From the NCBI RefSeq assembly GCF_041929235.1, contig NZ_JBHFNP010000352.1:1-64000 (forward strand): a DNA stretch of 64,000 bases, written 5' to 3'. The stretch is from Microseira sp041929235. GTDB lineage: Bacteria; Cyanobacteriota; Cyanobacteriia; Cyanobacteriales; Aerosakkonemataceae. Positions 32,359 to 41,143 of this stretch are shown piece by piece (position 1 is the first letter of the stretch; the number at the start of each line of letters is the position of its first letter). Made by a program: the position numbers and the translations under genes. The notes under the pieces were generated by a model, which worked only from the letters and a program-made list of their open reading frames with translations, was not told the origin of the DNA and did not search any database.

Positions 32359-33519
32359 TTGAAAGCAAGATATCAGTACAGATTTTATCCAACAGACCAA
32401 CAGAAACAGAGCCTAGCTCGGTTGTTTGGTTGTGTGCGAGTAGTCTGGAATGATGCCTTAGCAATCTGTAAACAATCCGAGAAGAAACCCAAATCGGCTG
32501 AACTTCAGAAGCTGGTTATTACTCAGGCTAAAAAGACCGAGGAAAGAGCTTGGCTTAGTGAAGTATCAAATATACCCCTGCAACAGTCGGTAGCTGATTT
32601 AGAAGCAGCTTTCAAGAACTTTATCGATTCCTGTAAAGGCAAACGAAAAGGGCAAAAAGTTGGCTATCCTAAATTCAAGAAGCGCACTTCTAGCCAGTCA
32701 GCAAGGCTCACTCGTGGGGGATTCTCGTTAAAGGGTGATGGCGTGTATCTAGCCAAGATTGGGATTGTAAAACCGATTTGGTCTAGAGAGTTACCATCTG
32801 ACCCTAGCTCGGTAACTATCATTAAGGATTGTGCTAATCGCTATTTCCTAAGCTTCGTAGTAGAAGTAGAACCTGTTCAACTCGACGCTAAACACATGAG
32901 CATCGGAATTGATTTAGGGATTAAAACTTTTGCCGTGATGAGTAACGGGGAAAAAGCCTTTAGCCCCTGCTATGAAGCGATAGACCGTAGAATTCGCAAG
33001 CTTCAGAAGAAGCTAGCGCGTCAGTCAAACGGGTCAAATCGTAGAAGCAAGACCAAGATTCAAATAGCAAAATTGCATAACCAAATTGCGGATACTCGTA
33101 AAGATTTCTTGCACAAACTGTCTACCAAGATTGTTAGTGAAAACCAAACTATCGTCTTAGAGGATTTGAATGTGTCAGGGATGGTCAAAAACCGTAAACT
33201 ATCTAGAGCGATTAGTCTGCAAGGTTGGAGGGAATTCAGAACCTTGGTTGAGGCAAAATCTGAAAAACTTAACCGGAATTTCAGAGTAATTAGCAGATGG
33301 GAACGTACGAGCCAAACTTGCTCTTGCTGTGGGTATCGTTGGGGCAAGTTGGATTTGTCCGTGAGACGGGTAGTGTGTTTGAATTGCGGTGCAGAACACG
33401 ACCGCGATCAGAACGCCTCAGTAAATATAAAAATGGTCGGCATGGGGCATCGGCACGACCTTAAATGTACGTCGAGACAGAGTAAGACTACCTCGGTAGC
33501 GTCAGTCGATGAAGCGTAA
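32359..33519 (+). CDS. tnpB: TnpB RNA-guided endonuclease (element 2)
   Basis: The 386-residue protein starts at TTG 32359 eight bases after AGGAGG, with YRFYPTDQQKQSLARLFGC at the N terminus. The RuvC residues are D about 185 (GIDLGIKTFAVM), E about 268 (VLEDLNVSG) and D about 348 (DRDQNASVN); the zinc ribbon has CSCCG and CLNCG. All catalytic residues are intact. It belongs to a different TnpB subgroup than element 1, to which it is only distantly similar. Confidence 0.9.
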   Translation: MKARYQYRFYPTDQQKQSLARLFGCVRVVWNDALAICKQSEKKPKSAELQKLVITQAKKTEERAWLSEVSNIPLQQSVADLEAAFKNFIDSCKGKRKGQKVGYPKFKKRTSSQSARLTRGGFSLKGDGVYLAKIGIVKPIWSRELPSDPSSVTIIKDCANRYFLSFVVEVEPVQLDAKHMSIGIDLGIKTFAVMSNGEKAFSPCYEAIDRRIRKLQKKLARQSNGSNRRSKTKIQIAKLHNQIADTRKDFLHKLSTKIVSENQTIVLEDLNVSGMVKNRKLSRAISLQGWREFRTLVEAKSEKLNRNFRVISRWERTSQTCSCCGYRWGKLDLSVRRVVCLNCGAEHDRDQNASVNIKMVGMGHRHDLKCTSRQSKTTSVASVDEA

Positions 33520-33556
33520 AGAATCCCCGTGCGTTCACGCCGGGGAGTATGTCAAA
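33430..33556 (+). ncRNA. Candidate omega RNA (right end of element 2)
   Basis: The last 90 bases of tnpB and the right end form stems, including CCCCG...CGGGG (33525-33545), and end in GTCAAA, as in element 1. The guide would be the bases from about 33557, in the gap before the terminator. Inferred from family behaviour. Confidence 0.4.
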
Positions 33557-33571
33557 CTGAACAATAGCCAA

Positions 33572-33600
33572 CAAAAAAGCCCCTGAAGAGGGGCTTCGTT
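33572..33600 (-). terminator. Terminator after ndhD
   Basis: AAGCCCCT-GAAG-AGGGGCTT with flanking A/T runs, between the ndhD stop at 33647 (minus strand) and the right end of TnpB element 2. It can end transcription from either side. Confidence 0.85.
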
Positions 33601-33646
33601 TGTATAGCCGCGCCTTCAGGCGTTCGGCATATTGGTGTGCGACATT

Positions 33647-35230
33647 TTATTTACCGATCGATGGCGCACCAATAAATGGTTGCAAAGCCAAAGGTGTTTC
33701 AGGCATTTGCTGTTTCTGTGCGATCGCAGGCACCGATTCCCGCAATCTCTCCGTCAGTTGCACAGTCGTCGCATCGTACACCTGAGTCAAAATCTTAGGA
33801 TACAACCCAATCCCGATAATCGGCACCAACAAGCAGGCAATAATAAATACCTCGCGCGGTTCGGCATCGATCAAAGCTTGGTGTTCCACCAATTCTTTGT
33901 TTTCAGGGCCGTAACAGATCTCCCGCAGCATGGAGAGTAAGTATATTGGTGTCAAAATTACACCAACTGCTGCCAGTAAAATTACTAATGCCTTGAACGT
34001 GGGGTTATAGGCATCGCTTTGAGCAAAGCCGACGAACACCATCAACTCTGCCACAAAACCGCTCATTCCGGGCAAGGCTAGAGATGCGAGAGAACAAGCT
34101 GTCCACATCGAGAACATCTTGCCCATGCGCTTGCCAACTCCACCCATTTCATCGAGCATCAGGGTGTGAGTGCGGTCATAAGTTGCCCCTACCAAGAAGA
34201 ACAAACTTGCCCCAATTAACCCGTGGGAAACCATTTGCAGGACAGCACCACTTAAACCTAAATCGGTAAACGAGGCAATCCCAATAATCACAAATCCCAT
34301 GTGGGAAATTGAAGAGTAAGCAATCTTGCGCTTGAGGTTTCGCTGGGCGAATGAGGTAAGCGCGGCGTAGACAATATTCACCACCCCGAATATCACTAAA
34401 GCGGGGGCGACAACTGCGTGGGCATCGGGTAACATCCCGGCATTCATCCGAATATAGGCATATCCGCCCATTTTTAGCAGAATACCAGCCAGCAACATGT
34501 GTACTGGCGCGGTAGCTTCGCCGTGGGCGTCGGGTAGCCAGGTATGGAAGGGGATGATCGGAAGCTTGACGGCGTAGGCGATAAAGAAGGCGGCGTACAT
34601 CCAGAGTTGGAAATTCACAGCCATATCTTTGGCAGCGATCGCCCGCATATCAAACGTCACGCTATCGCCGTAAAATGCCATTGCCAGCGATGCGACCAAA
34701 ATAAACAGCGAACCACCCGCGGTATACAGAATAAACTTGGTTGCCGCATATTGCCGCTTCTTACCGCCCCAAATTGCCAGCAGCAGGTATACCGGAATTA
34801 ACTCCAGTTCCCACACCAGGAAGAACAACAGCATATCCTGGACGGCGAACACGGCAATTTGACCGCCGTACATCGCCAGCAGCAAAAAGTAAAACAGACG
34901 GGGCTTCCAAGTCACAGGCCAAGCTGCTAAAGTCGCCAACGTGGTAATAAAGCCTGTTAAGATTACCAGCGGCATGGAAAGTCCATCTGCCCCTACCGAC
35001 CAATTCAAACCGATTTGGGGTATCCAGGGGTAGCTTTCTACCAACTGCAAGCCTGGGTAAGACAGGTCGTACTGAGTATAAAAAGCGTAGACTATCAGGG
35101 CAAAGTCGATCAGCCCGATAACTAGAGCGAACCAGCGAATCGGTCTGCCTTTACCTTCCTTGTCGGGAATGAACGGTATCAGCAGCGACGCCACGATGGG
35201 AAATAAGATTATCGTCGTCAGCCAAGGCAT
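33647..35230 (-). CDS. ndhD: NAD(P)H-quinone oxidoreductase subunit 4 (NdhD)
   Basis: NdhD is a proton-pumping membrane subunit of the NDH-1 complex in the thylakoid or cytoplasmic membrane, which takes electrons from ferredoxin. The 527-residue protein has about 14 transmembrane helices. Key sites include the Glu of LVWELELIPVYLLLAIWG, the Lys/His region KLPIIPFHTWLPDAHGEA and HMLLAGILLKMGGYAY. It is the partner of NdhF in the ndhF-ndhD arrangement, typical of the respiratory/cyclic NDH-1L form (NdhD1). It is 700 bases downstream of ndhF, so it may have its own promoter. Confidence 0.95.
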   Translation of the reverse strand: MPWLTTIILFPIVASLLIPFIPDKEGKGRPIRWFALVIGLIDFALIVYAFYTQYDLSYPGLQLVESYPWIPQIGLNWSVGADGLSMPLVILTGFITTLATLAAWPVTWKPRLFYFLLLAMYGGQIAVFAVQDMLLFFLVWELELIPVYLLLAIWGGKKRQYAATKFILYTAGGSLFILVASLAMAFYGDSVTFDMRAIAAKDMAVNFQLWMYAAFFIAYAVKLPIIPFHTWLPDAHGEATAPVHMLLAGILLKMGGYAYIRMNAGMLPDAHAVVAPALVIFGVVNIVYAALTSFAQRNLKRKIAYSSISHMGFVIIGIASFTDLGLSGAVLQMVSHGLIGASLFFLVGATYDRTHTLMLDEMGGVGKRMGKMFSMWTACSLASLALPGMSGFVAELMVFVGFAQSDAYNPTFKALVILLAAVGVILTPIYLLSMLREICYGPENKELVEHQALIDAEPREVFIIACLLVPIIGIGLYPKILTQVYDATTVQLTERLRESVPAIAQKQQMPETPLALQPFIGAPSIGK

Positions 35231-35291
35231 AAATCGAGATACCTAAACATTAACTTTTGCTAAAGGAGCAGTACAGTTATAGCAGCCCCTA

Positions 35292-35528
35292 TTATGAATA
35301 AACTTTACTTTTCGCCGAAAGCCATCCTGATTTAGACTTACTTAACAAATCGCGGGTGTAGTTTTTGGGTTGTAGGGTATGGCGAAGCGGGGTAATATCT
35401 AGGAATTTGAATATTTGTAGCTGTTTTTTATCGTCGAGGGCAAGTAGATAAATCTTTACTTTGGGGTTGCGGTTGATGCGAGCCCGCATCTGGTTAAAAT
35501 CAGATTTTGGAGAAAGATTCTGTATCAT
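35292..35528 (-). CDS. Hypothetical small basic protein (doubtful)
   Basis: The frame from ATG 35528 gives 78 residues, very basic (MRARINRNPKVKIYLLALDD; SKSKSGWLSAKSKVYS). It lies between ndhF and ndhD on the same strand. The upstream part to 35720 is repeat DNA. It could be a real small protein or chance; no family is recognised. Confidence 0.3.
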   Translation of the reverse strand: MIQNLSPKSDFNQMRARINRNPKVKIYLLALDDKKQLQIFKFLDITPLRHTLQPKNYTRDLLSKSKSGWLSAKSKVYS

Positions 35529-35678
35529 CGGCGATCGCAGACTGTAGTAGCACAGCAATATAAATATCTTGGCTATGACGACAAAGGTTATTGATGCCGT
35601 GCCCCTACCCCCGTGGATGGATGTGAAAACAACATTGTTGCGGTGGTACAAAATAAGCGATCGCCCGTGGATCGTTGA

Positions 35679-35921
35679 CTGTAGGGGCAAGGCATCGATA
35701 ACCAAAGTCTTCACAGCCAAGATTTATAATGCCTTGCCCCCCGGCGTGAATCTGACGAACACTGTAGGGGCAAGGCATCGATAACCAAAGTCTTCACAGC
35801 CTGCGATCTGGAGATTGCCGTGCCCTCACCAGGCGTGAATTTGACCATCGCTGTAGGGTCACGGCATCGATCAGCAAAGACTTCACAGCAGGCGATCTGA
35901 AGATTGCCGTGCCCTTCTAAC
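35679..35921. repeat. Three-copy tandem repeat in the ndhF-ndhD gap
   Basis: CTGTAGGGGCAAGGCATCGA units start at 35679, 35762 and 35851 (periods 83 and 89). Each contains CAAAG(T/A)CTTCACAGC and ends with TGCC(T/G)TGCCC, the inverse of its own start, so each unit can fold into a hairpin. The third copy has TCACGG in place of GCAAGG. The sequence is related to the hairpin pair at 48059-48120. Confidence 0.8.
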
Positions 35922-35930
35922 GAAAGATCT

Positions 35931-37982
35931 TCAAGTCACTCCAAAGACAATCGCACCTACCAACACCGCTGCAAACACGATCAGGGCGTAGAATTGGGCG
36001 CGACCTGTTTCAAAGTATTTCAGACCTTCACCACTGAGGAGGGTGAGTAAACCCGTAATGTTGACGACGCCATCAACGACTTTCAGGTCTACTTCCATCA
36101 CTTGTCGTGCTAAACGGCGGCTACCTTGAACGAATAACGAATCGTAGATTTCGTCAAAGTACCATTTGTTTTTGGATAGCTTGTAGAGCGAGGTTATTTT
36201 AGCAGCGATCGCTTTCGCATCTATCTTGCGACTGAGATACATCAGCGAAGCCAAAGTAATTCCGAGCAAAGATATCCCTACCGAACTACCTGCCATGACT
36301 GCGAATTCGGGCAGATTAAACTCTGCCGCAGCTTCAACCATGTCAAAATGTTCCCCAGGCGCGTGGACAAACGCTTCAAAATAATTGGCAAACGGAGTTC
36401 CCACAAAACCGATCAGCATCGAAGGAATCGCCAGTATCACCAACGGCAGTACCATCGTGATGGGGGATTCGTGGGGTTCGTGGGCGTGACCGTGACCGTC
36501 GTGGCTATCATGTTCGAGAGCGATCGCCGCCTTTTCACGGGTATCCATTGCCCCAGGGCCAAAATTGAAGCCCAGGACTTCTTGACGAACTTGATTATCG
36601 TTGCCCCGGAATTCGCCTTCAAAGGTGGTGAAATACATCCGGAACATGTAAAACGCCGTGATTCCGGCGGTAATCCAGCCGATTGCCCACAAAACTGGAT
36701 TTGCAGCGAAGGTGCTGCCCAAGATTTCGTCTTTTGACCAGAAACCGGCAAACGGGGGAATCCCGCAGATGGCAATTGTGCCAATCAAAAAGGTAATTGC
36801 GGTAAAGGGCATATACTTACGCAGTCCGCCCATCATTCGCATATCTTGAGCCAAAACCGGATCGTGTCCTACGACGCCTTCCATGCCGTGAATCACTGAG
36901 CCGGAGCCAAGGAACAACATGGCTTTAAAATAAGCGTGGGTCATCAGGTGGAACAACCCAGCGGTGTAAGCACCGACGCCCATAGCCATTACCATGTAAC
37001 CCAGCTGGGACATGGTAGAGTAGGCCAAGCCTTTTTTGATGTCGTTTTGCGTAATCGCGGTAGTGGCGCCCACAAATGCGGTTGCAGCCCCCGTCCAAGC
37101 GATCGTAGTCATCGCGGTGGGGATTTCTTCAAACACGGGGTACATGCGCGCGATTAGAAATACCCCAGCTGCCACCATTGTCGCGGCGTGAATTAATGCT
37201 GAAATTGGTGTGGGACCTTCCATTGCATCGGGTAGCCACACGTGCAACGGTACTTGAGCAGATTTGGCTACTGGCCCCATAAAGACTAACACGGCAAACA
37301 GCGCTGCCAAAGCACCGGAAAGCAATCCGGATTCAACCAAAGATTGCAGCCTTTCGCCCATGACGTCAAACTCGAAGCTGCCGGTGGCCCAATAAATGCC
37401 TAACATCCCCAACAGCAAGCCAAAGTCACCGACGCGGTTAGTGACGAAAGCTTTTTGACAAGCATCGGCTGCCGCCTTGCGATCGTACCAGAATCCGATC
37501 AGCAAGTAGGAACACATGCCGACCAGTTCCCAGAAAATGTAAATTTGGACTAGATTGGGACTTACCACCAGACCCAACATCGACGAGCTAAACAAGCTCA
37601 AGTAGGCGTAGAAGCGCACGTAGCCAGGATCGTGCGACATGTAGCCGTCGGTGTAGATCATGACTAAAAATGCGACCGTTGTGACGATCGCTAGCATGAC
37701 TGCCGTTAGGTGGTCGATGGTAAAGCCCATCTTGAGGTGGAAATTCCCAGCAGCCGCCCAATCCAGGTAATAGCTATAGGGCGCGTGTCCTTGAAATTGA
37801 CTCCACAGCAGCGCGAAGGAGAGAAACATCGCTGCCCCCAGCAGGGAGACAATAAAGACGGCGTTTAACTGCCGTAGCTGGTTGGTAAACTTGTTGAATG
37901 AAATCAGCCCCAGGCCGACTAGCATCGCCCCCGCTAGGGGTAGAACTGGTATCAGCCAAGCATACTGATAGATTGCTTCCAT
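35931..37982 (-). CDS. ndhF: NAD(P)H-quinone oxidoreductase subunit 5 (NdhF)
   Basis: NdhF is the distal proton-pumping subunit of NDH-1. The 683-residue protein has about 16 membrane helices. Visible signatures are the conserved FWELVGMCSYLLIG, SAQVPLHVWLPDAMEGPTP and SALIHAATMVAAG. A His-rich loop (HDSHDGHGHAHEP, about residue 490) is common in this subunit. I chose the second ATG (37982, MEAIYQYAWLIPVLP); 37985 adds one Met. The non-autonomous TnpB-type element ends about 20 bases upstream, so its sequence forms part of the ndhF leader. Confidence 0.95.
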   Translation of the reverse strand: MEAIYQYAWLIPVLPLAGAMLVGLGLISFNKFTNQLRQLNAVFIVSLLGAAMFLSFALLWSQFQGHAPYSYYLDWAAAGNFHLKMGFTIDHLTAVMLAIVTTVAFLVMIYTDGYMSHDPGYVRFYAYLSLFSSSMLGLVVSPNLVQIYIFWELVGMCSYLLIGFWYDRKAAADACQKAFVTNRVGDFGLLLGMLGIYWATGSFEFDVMGERLQSLVESGLLSGALAALFAVLVFMGPVAKSAQVPLHVWLPDAMEGPTPISALIHAATMVAAGVFLIARMYPVFEEIPTAMTTIAWTGAATAFVGATTAITQNDIKKGLAYSTMSQLGYMVMAMGVGAYTAGLFHLMTHAYFKAMLFLGSGSVIHGMEGVVGHDPVLAQDMRMMGGLRKYMPFTAITFLIGTIAICGIPPFAGFWSKDEILGSTFAANPVLWAIGWITAGITAFYMFRMYFTTFEGEFRGNDNQVRQEVLGFNFGPGAMDTREKAAIALEHDSHDGHGHAHEPHESPITMVLPLVILAIPSMLIGFVGTPFANYFEAFVHAPGEHFDMVEAAAEFNLPEFAVMAGSSVGISLLGITLASLMYLSRKIDAKAIAAKITSLYKLSKNKWYFDEIYDSLFVQGSRRLARQVMEVDLKVVDGVVNITGLLTLLSGEGLKYFETGRAQFYALIVFAAVLVGAIVFGVT

Positions 37983-38002
37983 CATCAGAAAATTGGGTTT
38001 GA

Positions 38003-38281
38003 AACCCCGCCCTTCAAGGGCGGCTTTACCTTGTTTCCCAGCAGGGAAGCTGGTTTTTAAATCCCGATAAGGGCAAGAACCAGCAAACTTGTTTTATGTC
38101 CCTTCCCGCAACCCAACCAAGATGTCCTTTCTTAAAGCGCCTGCACCAATCAGGCTTAGAGATAGTCCGAACTAGGGAAGTATTCGGAAGTCTGTACCGG
38201 GCTGAGTCTAATTGCGGTAGTCGCTGCTTGCGTCGTTCAAATTGGTTTGAACAAGCCCCGTGCCTAAAGGCACGGGGTCAG
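38003..38281 (+). mobile_element. Probable non-autonomous TnpB-type element upstream of ndhF
   Basis: The left end CCGCCC-TTCAA-GGGCGG (38007-38023, followed by CTTTACC) matches the pattern of the left hairpins of the two TnpB elements (CCCCG...YCCTTC...CGGCTTT). The right end CCCCGTGCC-TAAA-GGCACGGGG (38256-38277) matches the right hairpin pattern. The 230 bases between contain no full gene, but an omega RNA-like structure may remain. It lies 20 bases from the ndhF start. Confidence 0.5.
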
Positions 38282-38422
38282 TGACTGATGCCTACTTTAG
38301 TATTCTCGACAATCGTTTGCTGGACTTGGGCACTCGCCAGCTCTATTGACACGGAGATGAGAGCGTCCCAGTCTGTAAACAATTGTGACACACATAGCTT
38401 ATCGTCAACTAATTAGATTAAT

Positions 38423-38450
38423 AACCCACCCCGATTGGTCGGGGTGGGTT
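38423..38450 (-). terminator. Terminator after thioredoxin gene
   Basis: AACCCACCCCGA-TTGG-TCGGGGTGGGTT, a 12-base perfect stem, 33 bases past the thioredoxin stop. The rest of the gap (38282-38422) holds no gene I can see. Confidence 0.85.
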
Positions 38451-38482
38451 TGTTAAGGATTAAATCGGATTCGCTAGCTTCT

Positions 38483-38854
38483 TTAGGCCGAATGGGTTTG
38501 ATATTGGCGCGATCGCACCCGTGAAGTTGCACAGGTGAGCGAAATCGATTGGAGAGCTTGCCAGACATCATCCCGCCCTCGGAAGTTTTCCTGCCGATGC
38601 AAGATCTGTCCGTCTTCAAACAAAATTAACGTTGGTAGCGATGTCAAGTGATAGGCATTCGCCAACTTGAAATTGCTATCCGCGTTAATTCCGACTAATT
38701 TGACATTTGGGCCCCATTGTGGTTGAAATTTTTGCAATTGGGGGTTGATCAGATGGCAAAGACCACACCAAGGCGCCCAAAAATGAACCAGCACCGGGAT
38801 GGGAGATTCTAATACTTCTTGTGTAAAAGTCCGTTCCGTCACCGACAGTACCAT
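38483..38854 (-). CDS. Thioredoxin-family protein
   Basis: The 123-residue protein has the thioredoxin fold with active-site APWCGLCHLI (Cys30 and Cys33; CGLC rather than the usual CGPC) and the cis-Pro loop SLPTLILF. It reduces disulphides in the cytoplasm. The C-terminal 15 residues (VRSRQYQTHSA) lie beyond the fold. The GL in place of GP changes the redox potential in related proteins. Single gene with its own terminator. Confidence 0.88.
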   Translation of the reverse strand: MVLSVTERTFTQEVLESPIPVLVHFWAPWCGLCHLINPQLQKFQPQWGPNVKLVGINADSNFKLANAYHLTSLPTLILFEDGQILHRQENFRGRDDVWQALQSISLTCATSRVRSRQYQTHSA

Positions 38855-38984
38855 GATCCCTCAAGCCAAGTTTTATAGAGTTTTATTATCGACTAGGGAT
38901 CATGCTACATCGATTCGGGATCATATGCTCCAGGGGAATTACAGATATGCGATCCCAAATCGGGGATCGGTCTGTTTGTGCAGG

Positions 38985-39045
38985 TGGGCTTCTTCGGCAG
39001 GTGGGCTTCTTCGGCAGGGGGGCAGGGGGGCAGGTGAGCTTCTTT
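38985..39045. repeat. Short G-rich tandem repeat
   Basis: Repeats of CAGGTGGGCTTCTTCGG and GGGGGGCAGG form a low-complexity block upstream of the thioredoxin gene. A related GGGGGGCAGGGG block is inserted in the DALR gene at about 49540. Confidence 0.6.
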
Positions 39046-39096
39046 TGCCGATTTAAATGTATCTATGGGCATCCACCCGCACACCCGCACACTTGC

Positions 39097-39813
39097 TTAC
39101 CAGTTAACCCTTGCGGTCCCTGCGATTAAAAGCGGGTGCGCCCACCACAGCGCACCGACGAAAACGGCTACACCTAAATAGGCAGGACGAAGAAACTCGC
39201 TCCAAACTAAGGTTTGACGCCCTTGCAGGATAGCCAGAAATGGTATTACCGTCGTTCTGGCTTTTACGGCGGCAAAAGCTTCGCCGTAGCGATCGCCCAG
39301 TCGCCGATCCCCGTGCCAAACACCAAACAAATGGTGCAATACCAACCCAATCGAGGTTAATAAGGTAAACGTAGTGCCGATCCACAGCGTGTGGGCGATG
39401 CACCAAATCAGCTGTCCTACCATTTGGGGATGTCTGGTGATGCGGATGATGCCGGTTTCGTACAAATGTACTTGGGGCTTCTCGATGGCAGCAATTTCCA
39501 GCAGGTTAAACGTTGCTGGATAGAGAAACAGAAACGATATCGCCGATAGCACCCACACGATCGGTTTTACTGCTGGAACCCCCTGGACTTGCCAAAGTTG
39601 CAAGCCGTCGTAGCGATGGTTGAAAAAGTAAATAATCATTGCCACAGCCAAATTCAGGCTGACGAGGGCAAACAAGATGCGGTACAGTCTAGAGCCAATG
39701 CGTTTTTCTGCCAGAGGACGCAACGCTGCCAAACCGCTGTGAGCGATCGCAAACCCTACCAATAAACCCAGCATTGTCAAGTGACTGGGAGTAAGCCAAG
39801 CAATTTTTAGCAT
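39097..39813 (-). CDS. NnrU-family membrane protein (Z-ISO-like)
   Basis: The 238-residue protein has six or seven membrane helices (LLVGFAIAHSGLAAL at the start). Conserved family positions include HSGLAALRP and the GIIRITRHPQMVGQLIW motif with the histidine that binds haem in NnrU/15-cis-zeta-carotene isomerase. In plants this family isomerises zeta-carotene in carotenoid synthesis; in some bacteria it is linked to nitric-oxide metabolism. In a cyanobacterium the carotenoid role is plausible but unproved. It is a single gene. Confidence 0.75.
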   Translation of the reverse strand: MLKIAWLTPSHLTMLGLLVGFAIAHSGLAALRPLAEKRIGSRLYRILFALVSLNLAVAMIIYFFNHRYDGLQLWQVQGVPAVKPIVWVLSAISFLFLYPATFNLLEIAAIEKPQVHLYETGIIRITRHPQMVGQLIWCIAHTLWIGTTFTLLTSIGLVLHHLFGVWHGDRRLGDRYGEAFAAVKARTTVIPFLAILQGRQTLVWSEFLRPAYLGVAVFVGALWWAHPLLIAGTARVNW

Positions 39814-40015
39814 AAATGGTTAAGTATTTTAACTCTGGTAAAATTCCCCAAACCCGATGTCGAAAAGCAATCACAAGGATCTTGATCCCTGGTTGTGTTA
39901 CTTTCGATGTCAGTGGAAGTCTCAAAACGTAATTCGCTGCGAATCGCGGATGGCAAACTTCATCGGATGATGGATAGTTGTCTCAAGGCTTCTTTCCCCT
40001 TTCAGGTTTAGCATT

Positions 40016-41041
40016 ATGTCTGACCTTCCTTTCACTTTAGATCAGTTGCGTATTCTCAAGGCGATCGCTGCTGAGGGAAGCTTCAAGCGTGCCGCCGATA
40101 GCTTATATGTCTCCCAACCCGCCGTCAGTTTGCAAGTGCAAAACTTAGAGCGGCAGTTGGACGTGCCTTTGTTCGACCGAGGTGGACGAAGGGCACAACT
40201 GACAGAAGCTGGTCATCTACTACTCAGCTACGGTGAGAGAATTTTATCGCTTTGCGAGGAAACTTGTCGCGCCATTGAGGATTTGCAAAATCTCCAAGGA
40301 GGCACCCTAATTGTAGGAGCCAGTCAGACGACAGGAACCTATCTGTTGCCCCGCATGATCGGGTTATTTCGGCAAAAATATAACGATGTGGCAGTGCAAT
40401 TGCACGTTCACTCAACCCGCCGAACTGCCTGGAGCGTAGCCAACGGACAAATTGACCTGGCAATTATTGGCGGCGAAGTTCCACCCGAACTAACAGATTC
40501 CCTAGAAATTACGCCGTATTTAGAAGACGAACTGGCGTTGATTGTACCCCCATCCCATGCTTTCGCCAAACTCGAAACGATTCAAAAAGACGACCTTTAC
40601 AAGTTGCAGTTTATTGCTTTAGACTCCCAATCTACAATCCGCAAGGTAATCGACCAAGTGCTAACGCGCTGCGGCATCGATACCAGGCGTCTCAAAATCG
40701 AAATGGAATTAAATTCGATCGAAGCAATTAAAAATGCGGTTCAGTCGGGATTAGGAGCCGCGTTTGTTTCAATTTCGGCGATTGAGAAGGAATTACAAAT
40801 CGGCGTCCTCCACCGCACCCGAATTGAAGATGTCATGGTCAAGCGAATCCTGTCGGTGTTGGTCAATCCTAACCGATACCGTTCAAAAGCTGCCGAAGCT
40901 TTTTCCAGGGAAATCTTGCCTGCGTTCGCCACGACTACATGGGGAAAGGAAATACTAGAAACATCGCCAGCGCTGGCAGCCAATTCCCTCAAAGCAACGG
41001 TAGGGCATTCTCAAGGAAATACCCACGTCGGAGGAAGTTAA
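40016..41041 (+). CDS. rbcR: LysR-type regulator, RbcR-like
   Basis: The 341-residue protein has an N-terminal winged HTH (LDQLRILKAIAAEGSFKRAAD, VSQPAVSLQVQNLERQLDVP) and a type 2 periplasmic-binding effector domain. It strongly resembles cyanobacterial RbcR, the activator of RuBisCO genes, including AIKNAVQSGLGAAFVSISAI near the end; the naming is by recall of that family, not alignment. Effectors in the family include 2-phosphoglycolate and NADPH. It diverges from the NnrU gene with a 200-base gap. Confidence 0.75.
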   Translation: MSDLPFTLDQLRILKAIAAEGSFKRAADSLYVSQPAVSLQVQNLERQLDVPLFDRGGRRAQLTEAGHLLLSYGERILSLCEETCRAIEDLQNLQGGTLIVGASQTTGTYLLPRMIGLFRQKYNDVAVQLHVHSTRRTAWSVANGQIDLAIIGGEVPPELTDSLEITPYLEDELALIVPPSHAFAKLETIQKDDLYKLQFIALDSQSTIRKVIDQVLTRCGIDTRRLKIEMELNSIEAIKNAVQSGLGAAFVSISAIEKELQIGVLHRTRIEDVMVKRILSVLVNPNRYRSKAAEAFSREILPAFATTTWGKEILETSPALAANSLKATVGHSQGNTHVGGS

Positions 41042-41143
41042 AAGTTAAAAGCAAAAAGGACAAAGTAAAAATAAAAACTGAAAGGAAGACTGTTTTTTAC
41101 CTACTTGCCTTTTAACTTTTACCTTTGTTTTGAACCCCTGGTT

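Larger units (their letters stand above)
32125..33556 (+). mobile_element. Second IS200/IS605-type TnpB element with divergent RHH gene
   Basis: The left block (hairpin 32141-32167, same as element 1 with one change) and the right end (CCCCG 33525-33529, CGGGG 33541-33545, then AGTATGTCAAA) enclose tnpB and a small divergent RHH gene. No TnpA. The RHH gene's stop codon lies inside the left-end hairpin. Confidence 0.65.

Noticed and set aside
38096..38284. 62-residue frame inside the non-autonomous element
   Set aside because: It crosses the right-end hairpin and has no protein features; more likely the guide-RNA part of the element.
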